Shown here piece by piece: positions 11,901 through 23,008 of a stretch of 64,000 bases of DNA. The translations under genes were made by a program, and so were the position numbers. The stretch's first letter is position 1. Each line of letters begins with the position of its first letter. This DNA comes from Diatrype stigma (lineage: Eukaryota > Ascomycota > Sordariomycetes > Xylariales > Diatrypaceae): positions 186,001 to 250,000 of the forward strand of contig JAKJXP020000054.1 of the NCBI GenBank assembly GCA_022225965.2, read 5' to 3'. A model generated the notes under the pieces. The model was not told the origin of the DNA. It did no database searches and saw only the letters and a list, made by a program, of their open reading frames with translations.

Positions 11901-13140
11901 TCCCGTGAGGGTGAGGGAGGGAGGTAGGTAGGTAAGGTAGACAGGTAAGGTAGGCACGGGATAGTCGGCAATCTAGGCTACGCTTGGTATTGTTTCATTG
12001 ACAGAGCACACACACACAGAGATCCTGTCATGTTCGGGGACGTCAAGCCACAGGGGCTGCTTGCCAGCCCTTCTTATTTAGCGAGCATATGCCCGTTGGT
12101 GGCTTTGCGCTCAAGCTGTTGGAGACGGCGAAGCGCAACCAGATCTTCCAATCTAGGCAGTGCTCCAACTCATCTTGGATGTATAGAGGGACTTGTGGTA
12201 CATAGCTGTGTGTATATATAGAGAGAGTAGTATTGGATATAGAAACAGAACGGTATCGGCCCCTTTTCAGAACAACATTGGCGGTTTGAAACTCGGTATC
12301 GTTCGCGATCTACCATTGCTCTTCGGCTTTCCATATCGCTATACTGTCCACGAGGGATGCGTTCCATGTCAAAACTGGTTTATTGTATGCAACATAAGCT
12401 CAAATAATAGTGTGAAGTCAAGTTATATGCTAGTATTCCTGGCATATGGGAATTGGATAGACCTCGAGTCGAACTCGACCACTTCCATAGCACAAAAGGA
12501 CTTTGGTAGACACTTAGTTATGTACTTAGCCAACCCCTGAAATAAAGGAGGCATAGACGAAAGGACTATAGCCTTGAAGGAGCACGAGTGGACATGGGGC
12601 CGGCTGCAATAAGCCAGGTGATACAAGTTCCCATACTATATTGTCGACAGATTCAAGATGTCTAGCCTCTGGAGGTATAAAATAAACGATATAGATGCAA
12701 GCTTTTTTTGCTCCCAGAGAAGAGATTTCCCCTATGATAAGCTGCTTGGGCTATACGTGATCTTGGCAGCCCAACTCCAATGCGCTTGATCAATCATCCG
12801 GGATATTGGAGAGGGGAGGGGGTAGGGGGGCGTGGGAATCAAGGGACACTTGCAGCATGCAGGTGCGCAAAGTGGTAGCACTGTGGAGCAAGCCGAATTC
12901 CCACATATATTCGTCCGATGAAGAAAGCAAAAGGAAAGAGAGGAAGAAAATGGATTAAGCATTTTTACCGGTAAGGAGAGTCACGTCGAGGAAAAAGAAA
13001 GAAACGAGCGACTGAAAAAGGAGGAAAGATACAAAAAGATGAAATTTTTCTTCAACGGGAGTGAGACGCTGCGAGGTCTCGACCTTAGTCTACTGATCTA
13101 CCGATCTTGGTAGATCAGCTAACTTAACTTTCACTCACAA
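8991..13140. other. Gene-poor region
   Basis: About 4 kb with no gene I can support. Short open frames (for example 9742-9993 plus, 10818-11045 minus, 11212-11589 plus and 12193-12540 plus) have no recognisable domains. A minus-strand stretch near 12050-12160 reads LEDLVALRRLQQLERKATNG in one frame between stops, which may be a fragment of a decayed gene, but I cannot name it. Confidence 0.4.
9300..9358. repeat. A-rich tract followed by a run of 16 G
   Basis: A run of AAATAAAA-like words is followed directly by 16 consecutive G (9343-9358). It is low-complexity DNA where read errors in length are likely. Confidence 0.85.
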
Positions 13141-13189
13141 TTCTATATGTATGTACTACATATGGATACGCATGCTAGCTATTTAGCTA

Positions 13190-13228
13190 GCTGGGCATGC
13201 GTGCGTACATGCGTGCGTGCGTGCGTGA
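13190..13228. repeat. (TGCG)n-type simple repeat
   Basis: Tandem GCGTGCGTACATGCGTGCG-like sequence, about 40 bases. Non-coding. Confidence 0.75.
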
Positions 13229-15845
13229 GGCACCGTGATCTCGCCGCGGGCGCGCGGGCAGTCATCCATCCTCCCCTGGACGGCAGTGCGGCTGGTAGCA
13301 TGGCAGCCGGGGTGCACCCCGGACAATATCTCGTGGTGGCACGGTCGCATCGAGACATCGTGGCAAATAGGAAGAGGGCCGGAATGCCGCAGAGATGCGC
13401 GCCATTTGGCTCTCTGGGGCCCCGGCAGCCCGCCAGCGCAGCAGAGCAAACCAAGCGCAGACCCGGCAGCGTATGATCGCGCAGGGCAAGGGGGTCGTGC
13501 TGCTGGTTTGCTAGGCTATAGGTTCCGCAGCGAAGGGCAAAACTTAGAAAAATTGGGTGCAAGGGATGAGGGGATGGGGAGGGGGGGTGGTGTTTCGCGG
13601 GAGGGCCAGGGCCCGAAAAAGTGTCGTGTCTGGTCCGGCTCACATAGCCTATTGCCTACCTTATATTGCCTATGTATATATATGTGGGTGGCTATGGGTT
13701 TCATTATAACTGGCTGACCGACGGGCTGACGAGCTGACGGGCGAAAGCGAACGGGAGAAACAAAGAAAAAAGAATACGCGATAAGAAGAAGAAGAAGAGA
13801 AAATGACCAAGACGGCGACAACCAAGCATGTATGCGGTTGACGCACCGCCAATGTGTGTTGCTTTTCGGATGCAAAGAGGTCTACGGATGTTCCAATCAG
13901 TCCATCGTTGCATCGTTTCGCAACCTCATGCCGCCAAAAGCAAACATTGATCCTGAGCTGCCCGTGCTTGCCTACTTGCTTGCTTGCCTGCTTGCTTCTC
14001 CTGACGGCTGGTGGGCGGATAAAAGACAATCTAGTGGTCCAAAACTTGCTCATTTTGAGACGCATTCGCCTGATAGGTGAGAGAGCGGAACGCCCCTCGA
14101 ACTAATGAAAAACTGGTGGAAGACTCTCGGAGAGGGAGCTGTTCACCTCGAATTCATCTGATTTGGGGATATCGCAGAAACGAAAGCGGAGGTGGGCGTT
14201 ATTATGTCATACAAGAGATGGGAAGAAAGACTTGACTTGACTTGGCCTGACCTGACCTGACCTGACCTGGCCAGACCAGAACGGCAGGCTTTCGGCTGAT
14301 GTCGCATTGCGGGCAGGCACACCACACCGTCTGTCTCTGGTCGGCTGTTTGAAGGGGAATGCGGGCTGGGCGCAGGGCCTTTGGCGACGAATGAGCAGAC
14401 GTGAACGGCAGCTCGCATGCCCATGAACCATTTGCTAGATCATAATCTTGACCTACGTGACAGGTCGAGGTTGGGAGGGTGGAGTGACAGTGACGGTGAC
14501 ATTTTCCCTCCCAATGCTGCCAAGGTGAAGGGATTATTTGTCGCGCCTAAATATGAGCCCTCGTCCTCGTGTTCGTTCTGGTGCAGCAGCAGCAGGTAGG
14601 ACAGCAGCAAAAGGTCAACAGAGCAAATTTTGTGCGTAGCATTGGAATAGCCGTTGGCTTCTCTCCCCTGTGTGTGCAACTGCACTCCAAACCGGCATAG
14701 CCCGGCTAACATGATGTTTCCATGCATACTTCCGTTGACCAGCCCGACGCTCGGTGTGACGCAGGCCGTTTCCTCGTCTTATCTAACGACGGCATGCGCC
14801 GCTCCACGGAACGGCAGGATCGGGAGTAGCAGACGTGATTCGGGAGACAACCCTACAAGTCGAGGCAGGGTGGGAGTGCTCCGGGTGAGGTTTTCCGCAG
14901 GCAATCATAGAATCTCTTGCTTCTGCAATGTCTTGGCGAAGTCACCGAGGCTCAGGATGGTACACGCAGCTATGACACACGCAGTTATACGTAACCGGGC
15001 GAACGTCGTGGTGAGCAGGTACTTACAGTCTAGGTACCTAGACAGTTCTGGAGGGAATGAACCGTCACCGGGTGGCCATCGGTCACCGCGACCGCATAAA
15101 AATGGGCGCCGTGTCTCGGTTCGATGATATCCAAATCGAAGGGGGGAGATGGTGGTGGTATTACGTGACAGCTCGTACGGCAGGGCAGATGAGAATGACA
15201 GACATGGCCGGCGCTGTGTAACACGCCATTTGCCAGGGACAAGTTGGTACAGAGGCAGGTATTGCACCTTATAGATCCTAGACTTGACAGGCGGAACGGG
15301 CCTGTATTGCACAACACCCACTAGCTGAAGATACCTGCAGAGAACGAATACCCAATGCTTGTACGAACACGTCGAGGAATTCGCCTCTCAAACGAGGTTG
15401 TGAACTTGTGACGGGAACTCATAACTCAGAACTCAGAATCCAGGCCAGGCCGCAAGCACCTAGCGCCAAGTGTATGCGAAGAGAGCCAGAGCAAGAGCAG
15501 GCGCGAGAGGGAGAGCAGGAGAGGAGGAGCAAGAGAGGAGCAATGCTGCAATCAATTCGCATGTGTCTACGAAGTAATGGTGAGCCGATAGGCAACCGAC
15601 TGTACCAGCCCCCTGCTGCATACACTGGCACGGCTGAGGGTAGCAGTAGGAAGAAGCCAGAAGCCCATATATGATATATCTGCCCCAGCCCATTCTTGGA
15701 GTGTCGATCTTCGCCATGTCTTGCAGGTCTTGATTGGCAAATCCGGGGGAACCATGATTCTCCCAAGGTTGCATGCTGTATGGGCGTGTACGGGGCTGCA
15801 TGGACCGATGAGGGATGCAGAAGAAGCTGGCGATGCAACCGCCGC

Positions 15846-15872
15846 CGCTGGCTGGCTGGCTGGCTGGCTGGC
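15846..15872. repeat. (GGCT)n microsatellite
   Basis: About six tandem copies of GGCT. Confidence 0.8.
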
Positions 15873-16087
15873 GGTGCAGAATCGCATCTTTCTTTTCTGG
15901 TCTGGCGTCTTGTTCTGGTCCAGGTTCTGGTTCTGGTTCCAGCTCAGATTCCAGCTCAGCGTGGAAGCTCGATGTGGTCCACCATTGCATCAGACGGCTG
16001 CTGAACCTTTTGCGAGACCGGGTGAACGATTGGCTTTGAGTAGCACCGAGTAACGTACCAAGGTGAATATAATGCATCCATACATCC

Positions 16088-16213
16088 AGCCATACAGCCA
16101 TACAGCCATACAGCCATACAGCCATACAGCCATACAGCCATACAGCCATACAGCCATACAGCCATACAGCCATACAGCCATACAGCCATACAGCCATACA
16201 GCCATACAGCCAT
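16088..16213. repeat. 8-bp minisatellite, unit CATACAGC, interrupted by the assembly gap
   Basis: About fifteen perfect head-to-tail copies of the 8-mer CATACAGC, running directly into the N gap. Because 8 is not a multiple of 3, every frame on the minus strand is open and gives spurious AVWLYGCM repeat proteins. The true array length is unknown. Confidence 0.95.
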
Positions 16214-16310
16214 NNNNNNNNNNNNNNNNNNNNNNNNNNNNNNNNNNNNNNNNNNNNNNNNNNNNNNNNNNNNNNNNNNNNNNNNNNNNNNNNNNNNNNN
16301 NNNNNNNNNN
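16214..16310. other. Assembly gap (97 N)
   Basis: A run of unknown bases inside the CATACAGC array. Sequence resumes with CATACATTCATACATCCAC. The gap length probably does not reflect the real array length. Confidence 0.99.
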
Positions 16311-17290
16311 CATACATTCATACATCCACAGGTATTGTACATGGTAGAGAGAGATCCTGCTGGTGCTGTGCGTGCCGAGGCCGGGCGACTAATAGCGATG
16401 CGAGCTTGCTGAACAGCCGTGCTGCCCGTGATGCCCGTGCTGCCCGTACCACCATAACAAACACACTGATTAGGCACGTACGGGCACACATGCAAGTCTC
16501 CATATTGCAGGCATTGGTTCCAATGTAGGTATCACGGATGTGTGTGAGGATGTATGTATGTATGCATGTACGTACATACGCGCGGTATGCCGGCTTCGTC
16601 AAGGGAACATTTTGTGATAAATGATGAAACGGAGAGAGTGATGACGACGACGGCATCGACGAAAAGCGAACAAGTTACTCATACTTTGTTTCGACCTTTA
16701 GGCTGTCTGTCTGATGTGCCATGACATGGCTGCAGCCTGCTACGGCTGCCACGGATGTTGCGGATGGGAAACATCATCATGTCTTATATCGTCCATCTCG
16801 TCGTCTCTGGTTAGACGTTACTTACCTAGTGAATTGCGGGGGATCGGCAAACCCTCTGGGTAGGTAACGCTAGGTTGATAGCTAGGTTGGTAGCTATGTA
16901 GGTTGGTAGCTACCTAGGCAGCTACCTAGGCAGCTACCTAGGCAGCTACCTAGGCAGCTACCTAGGCAGCTAGGTAAGCAGTTAGACCGCAGTAAGACCA
17001 CAGACCCAGTCACCAGCAGCAAATTCCATGCGGTGATAATGCAGCAGGTCTAGGAAACCCCACCAACAGGATAAATAAAAATAAATAAAAATAAATAAAA
17101 CATAATTCCATCGCCGTCACTGACAAGTGTAGTAATCCCGGCCATGATTGCTATATATAAACCAGAGACTTGTCAAGACAACCACTTGGCCGAATCCACG
17201 GTTCGCCAGCACTGAAGGCCTCGCCTTACACGGAGGATTGGTACGCTAGCTGGCTAGATGCCCTGCATCCAAGCGATCTCCCCTGTGTAT
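16311..17290. other. Intergenic DNA between the gap and the inverted-repeat element
   Basis: No gene recognised. The stretch contains the 12-bp palindromic repeat array listed separately and an AAATAAATAAA run near 17073-17100. Confidence 0.4.
16908..16976. repeat. 12-bp tandem repeat, unit GCAGCTACCTAG
   Basis: About five perfect copies of the 12-mer GCAGCTACCTAG, preceded by diverged GGTTGGTAGCTA copies from 16872. Each junction makes the partial palindrome AGCTACCTAGGCAGCT. The CCTAGG and TACCT words match those scattered through the intergenic DNA of this window. Confidence 0.9.
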
Positions 17291-17293
17291 GTA

Positions 17294-17885
17294 CTCACTC
17301 CGCCTAATATCGGCCCATTCGCTAACGCTCACTCCGGTCGCCAAGTCCTACATTGGACATGTAATTGTACTAGCGTATATACTTCCCAGTGCCATATTAA
17401 TTGTATGGCTTAAGTATGTATATTTTCTTAAGCCAATTATGCTATTTATGTTAATAGCGGTATTTGTATTGCTAGCTGTTAATTGCAATTTGAAGCCTTG
17501 GTTATTTGATACTATTCCTAACTACGTCGTCGCTTAATACTTAATACGTAATACGTATATAAGTACTTGAAGCTATTTCCAACTTATGAATACGTATAAC
17601 CAAAACACCAAAATACGGTAAATATTCATAATCGCCAGCTTTACTTTAACCAAATTTGAAACAAGCCGTACGTTATACGGGCCATTTCTTGGCATAGTTT
17701 ACCTATATTCGCTTATTTAGTTATGCATTTCTTGACATTTGCAATTATGAAGTTATATATCCGAATTACATATAAATTGTATGGTACGGGGTTGTACCGT
17801 ATGCACTAGTACGATTACATGTCCAATGTAGGACTTGGCGACCGGAGTGAGCGTTAGCGAATGGGCCGATATTAGGCGGAGTGAG
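17294..17885. mobile_element. Non-autonomous element with long terminal inverted repeats and a TA duplication (Tc1/mariner-like MITE, tentative)
   Basis: The sequence at 17291-17365 is exactly repeated in reverse complement at 17814-17888 (75 bp, no mismatch), and the match continues imperfectly for about 13 more bases. Outside the arms there is no similarity. Taking the outermost TA on each side (17292-17293 and 17886-17887) as the target duplication, the element is 592 bp and starts CTCACTCCGCC. The interior is AT-rich and has no transposase; an open frame running from the left arm (17289-17537) is not protein-like. The TA duplication suggests the Tc1/mariner/Fot group, but assignment rests only on that. 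Perfect identity of the arms suggests recent activity or arm homogenisation. Confidence 0.82.
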
Positions 17886-18869
17886 TACCTGGGCTAGGTA
17901 CTATTCATTATCTGGCTACCGAGGCAGCTGCGAGGTCAATTGCAATTTGTAAGAGCTCATCCATGGAGGCGGGGTCAATTCTGGGGAGGTCTGAGAAGCC
18001 CGAGCTATATACTAGAAGTGGACTACATACATAGAGATACCACATGCATACATGTGCCCCTTATCTAACGTTAACCAAGGGTTTCATACATACCATACCA
18101 CCTTAGTATAGTTCTGTAGGTATGTAGGCAATGTAATGTAAAGCATATTTCATTAATTGATCAAGATCCCTTCACTCAATGATGCAAATGATGCAGGTAT
18201 CTATAGACACCTACGAATACCTACGTACCAACGGGGTATGCTACTATTGCACATGGCTTGCGTGGCTTACCAAAACTGCCAAATTCTTCTCAGCCTTTCG
18301 TTTCTTTTTCTTATGCTGACCTGCGTGCAGTAGGTGAGTAGGCAGTTGACAACGGAACGTAGCTAGCTACCTATACCATACCTATAGTCCACGCCCTCTC
18401 ACCTTATGAGTTGACAGGATCGGACGCAGATCCACGAGAATTCACTTATTACGGCGTCGAGTGTCAGTCTTGACATGTTGGGACTACCGCCCTGAGACTG
18501 ACTGCTTGATGGTCTGATCTGGGCAGGCAAGTAAGGGTGAACATCACTCGAATCAGTGCGTCATGGGTTCGACAATCTCTCGTCCGTTGCATGTACATAG
18601 GTATGTGTTCATAACCTTCATGTTCGGAGCACGGCGTCTTACAACAACATTGACAGCGCCATGTGTCGTTTATGACTGATATGGAATTCCTACCTACATA
18701 TTATAGCAGTACCTTGGTATGTAGGTCGTCCACTTACATGTGTGCTGCAGGTGCTACAAGTTGCAACGAAGGCTACCCAGGCTAACTAATGCTGGCTTGT
18801 TCCCGTGTACCCTTGCCCTTGCGGCTTGCCGACCCTTGCTGCCTTCCAAGGTTCCAAGGTAACTAACTG

Positions 18870-18915
18870 CCTTGCAACCTTACAACCTTACAACCTTACA
18901 ACCTTACAACCTTAC
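18870..18915. repeat. 8-bp repeat, unit ACAACCTT
   Basis: About five tandem copies of ACAACCTT. Confidence 0.85.
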
Positions 18916-20185
18916 CTCAAGCTTGTGCTGCTGCTGTGGCACTCCGTGGCTGTTGTCGCCGTCCCCGCAGTCGCGTGGGTTAGCATCCCTCTCCCGGCGG
19001 TGGATTGGCTCGTGAGTCTCTTCCTTGCAAGAATCTCAATTCAACCCTGGGTATATCATCATGTACGTACATATGCATTGTCATGCGGTGGCAGCTCCCT
19101 AATAGCCAAGGTAGCTAGCTAGCTAGCTGGCCATCCGTTATTCCCTGAGATAGGTCCTAAGGTAGGTGATAATTATGTCATGGAACATTGGCCTGGTTCG
19201 AGAACGCCTCGTCGTAGAGCATCTCGCCGAGTGCTTATGCTTAAGTACTTACATAGTATGTAGACATGTCTCGTGGATATCCGCTGAAGACATTCGCAGG
19301 GCTAAAACCGGCCGGCCGAGCACCGACTTCTGGCGCTTGCGTATGAGTGAGTAGGTCATGTACATACCTAGGTAGGTATATATCCACTGGTCACTACCTG
19401 CTGCTAGGTACTTTATTCTGCAACTGCATGGCCCGATCTTGAAATGGACCCTCGACCGGCACTGGAGAGAACACGTTCAGAGTAATCGGATTCCACAACC
19501 TCGGTCTGCCTACCCACCCTAGCTAGCCTACCTACCGCTCGGCTGGACTGGAGCTGAGTTGACCGTGAACGGCGGCACGGCATCGGGAGAAGGCCACTGA
19601 CGTCAAATCACACCTGGTGATAGGTTGCGAAGCTAATGCTGGAGTCCAACTAAGCAGCACCAACTAAATATACCGTAATCATAGCAAATTCGATATATGA
19701 TAGCATCGCTCATGACACACCATTCCGGCTTGCTAGTATGTACTTCGTGAGTAGGATTCCCATCCCTAGCTACATAGCACGGTGCTCATGCGATCCAAAT
19801 ATCAGCCACTCCCGGGTCTCTCCAGCTGAGCACACTTCCCAATGACCTAGCCAGACTAGGTAGACCGCACGCACCGCCCTCCGCCTCGTGAGAAGGAGGA
19901 AGAGAAAAGCTGACCACCCTCAGACCTCGTTGACGGTACATGCGTATATACCCTTACCCATCAGCATCTCGAGCCCGCGCATAAGCGAGCCCGTGATGGC
20001 GAAGTGGCGGGTCTACTTAGTTTATGAAGGAAGAGCTGGAGTACGCTTAAGCTGTCCGGTGGGGCCCGTAAGCCAACTGGACCACGGCTCCGAAACGAGC
20101 CGCTTTTTTGTCGAGGAAGACCTCGAAGTCATGAGTGATAATATGACCGCGGGACCAGGTATTCCCGTAGTGCTGGGAATTACCT

Positions 20186-20244
20186 AGCGGTAGCGGTAGC
20201 GGTAGCGGTAGCGGCAGCAGAAGCGGCAGCAGCAGCAGCAGCTA
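20186..20244. repeat. (GGTAGC)n / (GCA)n repeat
   Basis: Five tandem GGTAGC hexamers grade into GGCAGC and then GCA triplets. No supported gene reads through it. Confidence 0.85.
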
Positions 20245-21828
20245 TCCTGGGCAGCTGCTGTCCTCATACCAACACGCCATGGCAGTAAGCGCAAAGGGGC
20301 GAATGACCCCAAGAATCAAGAAGCTCAACCGAACTGAACTAAACGACTCTGACAGCACTAAATGTGAAGCACATCTGCGCGGTGATATCGTCGGTGATAT
20401 CGTCGCAGCCGGATTCGGTGGCCGGCTTACCTTTCTATCCAGGCGATGACGACGATAGAAGTTCGCTCTCCCTATGTAGGACCATGGCCGAGCGCAGGCC
20501 ACCGAACAGGGTCGCACTCTAACTACCTGCACGACCACATAGCAATAGGCGTCATGCAGTGTAATCTTGTTCAACGTGAGGTTCAATAGCCGGCGTTAGT
20601 GAGCCTGGCTAAATGCCAGAATGGCACCGAAAAGGAAGAACCCTTGGCATGATCTGCACTATCTGGGTGTATCTGGTGCCCGGTCCACGGGTAAGCTCTT
20701 AGCTGAATTGGATCTAGCTACCAAGTCGCCAACAGGGGCTGGGGGGGTCCCTGTCGAGAAGGGAGGGGTGCGATCCAACCACGTACGAAGCACCATCAGG
20801 ACACCAGCCAGGATACGCATCGCAGGTGTACAATACCATATCATATAACACATATAACACCGTACAAGAACGTTCGACCATACAATACCCAGCTCCAGGA
20901 TGCTGTGTGTAGCTCCTAAGCAGGCATGGAGGCGTGCATATAGGCATGGGTAGGCTTTAGTTATGGGCCATGGCTGTCGTTGTGAAGACTATCGGTATGT
21001 CGTGTAGTCTAGGCTAGCTGTCTGGGTGATATGTAGGTGCTATGGGGCATTTCGCCCTGACCTGAAGATCTCGAACTTCAAATTTCTCAAGGCCAAGCAG
21101 CCTGGCAGCTTCGCATCATTAGGCAAGGCAAGGCGGAAGCGAACAACATAGCACATAGCTTACCTAGTTATAGTGCCGACTTACAAAACAAACCAGTGAT
21201 AGATAATACGAGAAGCTGGGTTGAGGTGGATGAAGCTCCTCAATGGCTGGAATAAGTCTCATCATGCACGTACATGATCTGCTATTCTTCCAGCCAACTA
21301 ATTATCCCAAGGTTGCTCACTATGTCACTGGAGTACGAGTATCTCATGCTAGAGTGAGTGACTGCAGTGCGTGAGTAGGTATGCCAGAGTAGGTATCATA
21401 TACATGTCTTATACCATGCATATGGCATACATGCTGCGTATGCGTACATATAGCTAGAACTTCCAAGGTTAGCAACCAGCTCTACGAAGTACGACCCCAT
21501 TGCCTAGGTATTGCTCATCTCCATCCCGGTCTCCCATCCTCCACCACCTGCGCCTGCGCCTGCGCCTGCACCCACCACCACCACCATCACCCACCTCCTC
21601 CCCCAAGCCGCCATCCACCGTTCCGTTGCCGTACATCACCGTACATGAACAATAATAACAAATGCGTATTATTATCCTACGTATTAATTCACCCACACAA
21701 CTCGACCTAAGTGTCTACACGTACGTCTTGGGTACTGCTGCCCGTACTCCATTACATTACACCCGGAGTCGTCAGTCTTTTTAGAAAAGAGTCCGTCCCG
21801 TTACCAAATCTCTGGATCTCTTTCGTGC

Positions 21829-21960
21829 TCTCTCTTAGTGTCCGTCTCTCTCTCTCTCCCTTCCTCTCTTTCCCTCTCTTCCTCTCTTTCCCTCTTTCTC
21901 TCTCCTCCCTTCTTTTACATTTCTTCCCTCTCCCCTCCCCGCCCCCTCTCTCTCTTGCTC
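21829..21960 (+). promoter_or_regulatory. Pyrimidine-rich tract upstream of the otubain gene
   Basis: A run of about 130 bases that is almost only C and T (CTCTCTCTC, CCTCTCTTT, CCCCTCTC) lies 450-580 bases before the otubain start codon on the coding strand. Such CT tracts are common in promoters and leaders of filamentous fungi, often close to transcription starts. Its role here is inferred from position and composition only. Confidence 0.45.
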
Positions 21961-22406
21961 GGAACGTTCGCGTCTTGCGGGAGTGTGTTGGTGCAGGGAC
22001 AAACTGGAGACAGGCAGGGCACTCTTGGTGGTTTTATTTGCTCTCTATCATCTATCACCTCCTCCCCTCCACATGCACACAAGCGCTGTGACAACCACAG
22101 GACAAGTACGTACTACGAAACAACTAGCCCAAGCAGACGTCAAACAACCAGCTCCCACCCACCTGGACCACGCGTGACTCTTAAGCTGCCAACATCCCAC
22201 ATCCCACCCATCTCCTATACACCTACGGACCTACATACCTCCCTACAGTATACCTACCCGTACCTACCCATACCTACCCACATACCTAACTTGGGTGCTG
22301 GTGCTAGTAGCAGGACTAAGTACCTAGCCCTACCTAAGATTTTAATGACCCGACATTCCCGGACTTGGGGGCCAGGCTGGAAACAAAGAGAAGAAAAGAA
22401 AGGGCC

Positions 22407-22976
22407 ATGTTCGAGCCGCAGCCAACACCGTTCGGCCAGTCGCAGTTTCCGAGGCCGTCGCCCTACGGCGTCACGATAGCGAACGCGGGGATCCCAGAAT
22501 ATGCCTTTGCGCCCACTCCGCTGGGCCAGGACCAGCTTTTCCTGAGTGTCGCTAACGGGGGATGCGGTAGTGGCAGTGGCAGTGGCATTAGCAGTGGCAT
22601 TAGCAGTGGCATTGGTGGAGGTGGAGGTCTCGGGGTAGCTACTAGTGCTGTAGGTGCTTCTAGCGCCGGGCCTGCCAGCTCAACTACCGCCGCCGCCGCA
22701 GCAGCTGCTCTCTTCACATCACCTGCACTTCAACAATCCCAGATCCCAAACTCCCAGATAGCTGCCAACCACACCACCGCTACTGGTAGCAACAACAACG
22801 ACAGCAACGGCAGCAGCAGCAGTAACAACATAAACATAAACAGCAACAGCAACAGCAACAGCATAAGTAGTCATATTCTTAATAATAACAACCACCGCCT
22901 GGTTCTCTCCCACTCCCACCAGACGCCGCTTCCGCCGGATGGTCACAGCAACCAGCTCCATCATCGCCAGCAGCAG

Positions 22977-23008
<32 letters not shown>

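Larger units (their letters stand above)
13141..16060. other. Gene-poor, low-complexity region
   Basis: No gene recognised. It includes TGCG repeats near 13195-13228, AAGAAG/GAAGAAG runs near 13770-13800, a GACCTGACCTG run at about 14230-14275, and GCTGG repeats at 15846-15872. Overlapping open frames on both strands are produced by this composition. Confidence 0.4.
17886..21820. other. Gene-poor region upstream of the otubain gene
   Basis: About 4 kb without a gene I can support. It is rich in TACCTA/TAGGTA and CTAGCTAG words. Open frames at 19888-20187 and 20242-20586 have no recognisable content. Simple repeats are listed separately. Confidence 0.4.

Noticed and set aside
13179..13643. 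154-codon minus frame, and overlapping frames on both strands
   Set aside because: Several mutually overlapping frames arise from GC-rich low-complexity DNA, and none shows a domain.
16088..16213. Regular array considered as CRISPR
   Set aside because: The copies are directly adjacent 8-mers without spacers, in a eukaryotic genome; it is a minisatellite.
15460..16495. Long minus-strand frames reading AVWLYGCM repeats
   Set aside because: They are produced by translating an 8-bp minisatellite and run through the N gap.
17289..17537. 82-codon hydrophobic frame in the inverted-repeat element
   Set aside because: It begins inside the terminal repeat and continues through AT-rich DNA; the hydrophobicity follows from composition and no transposase motif is seen.
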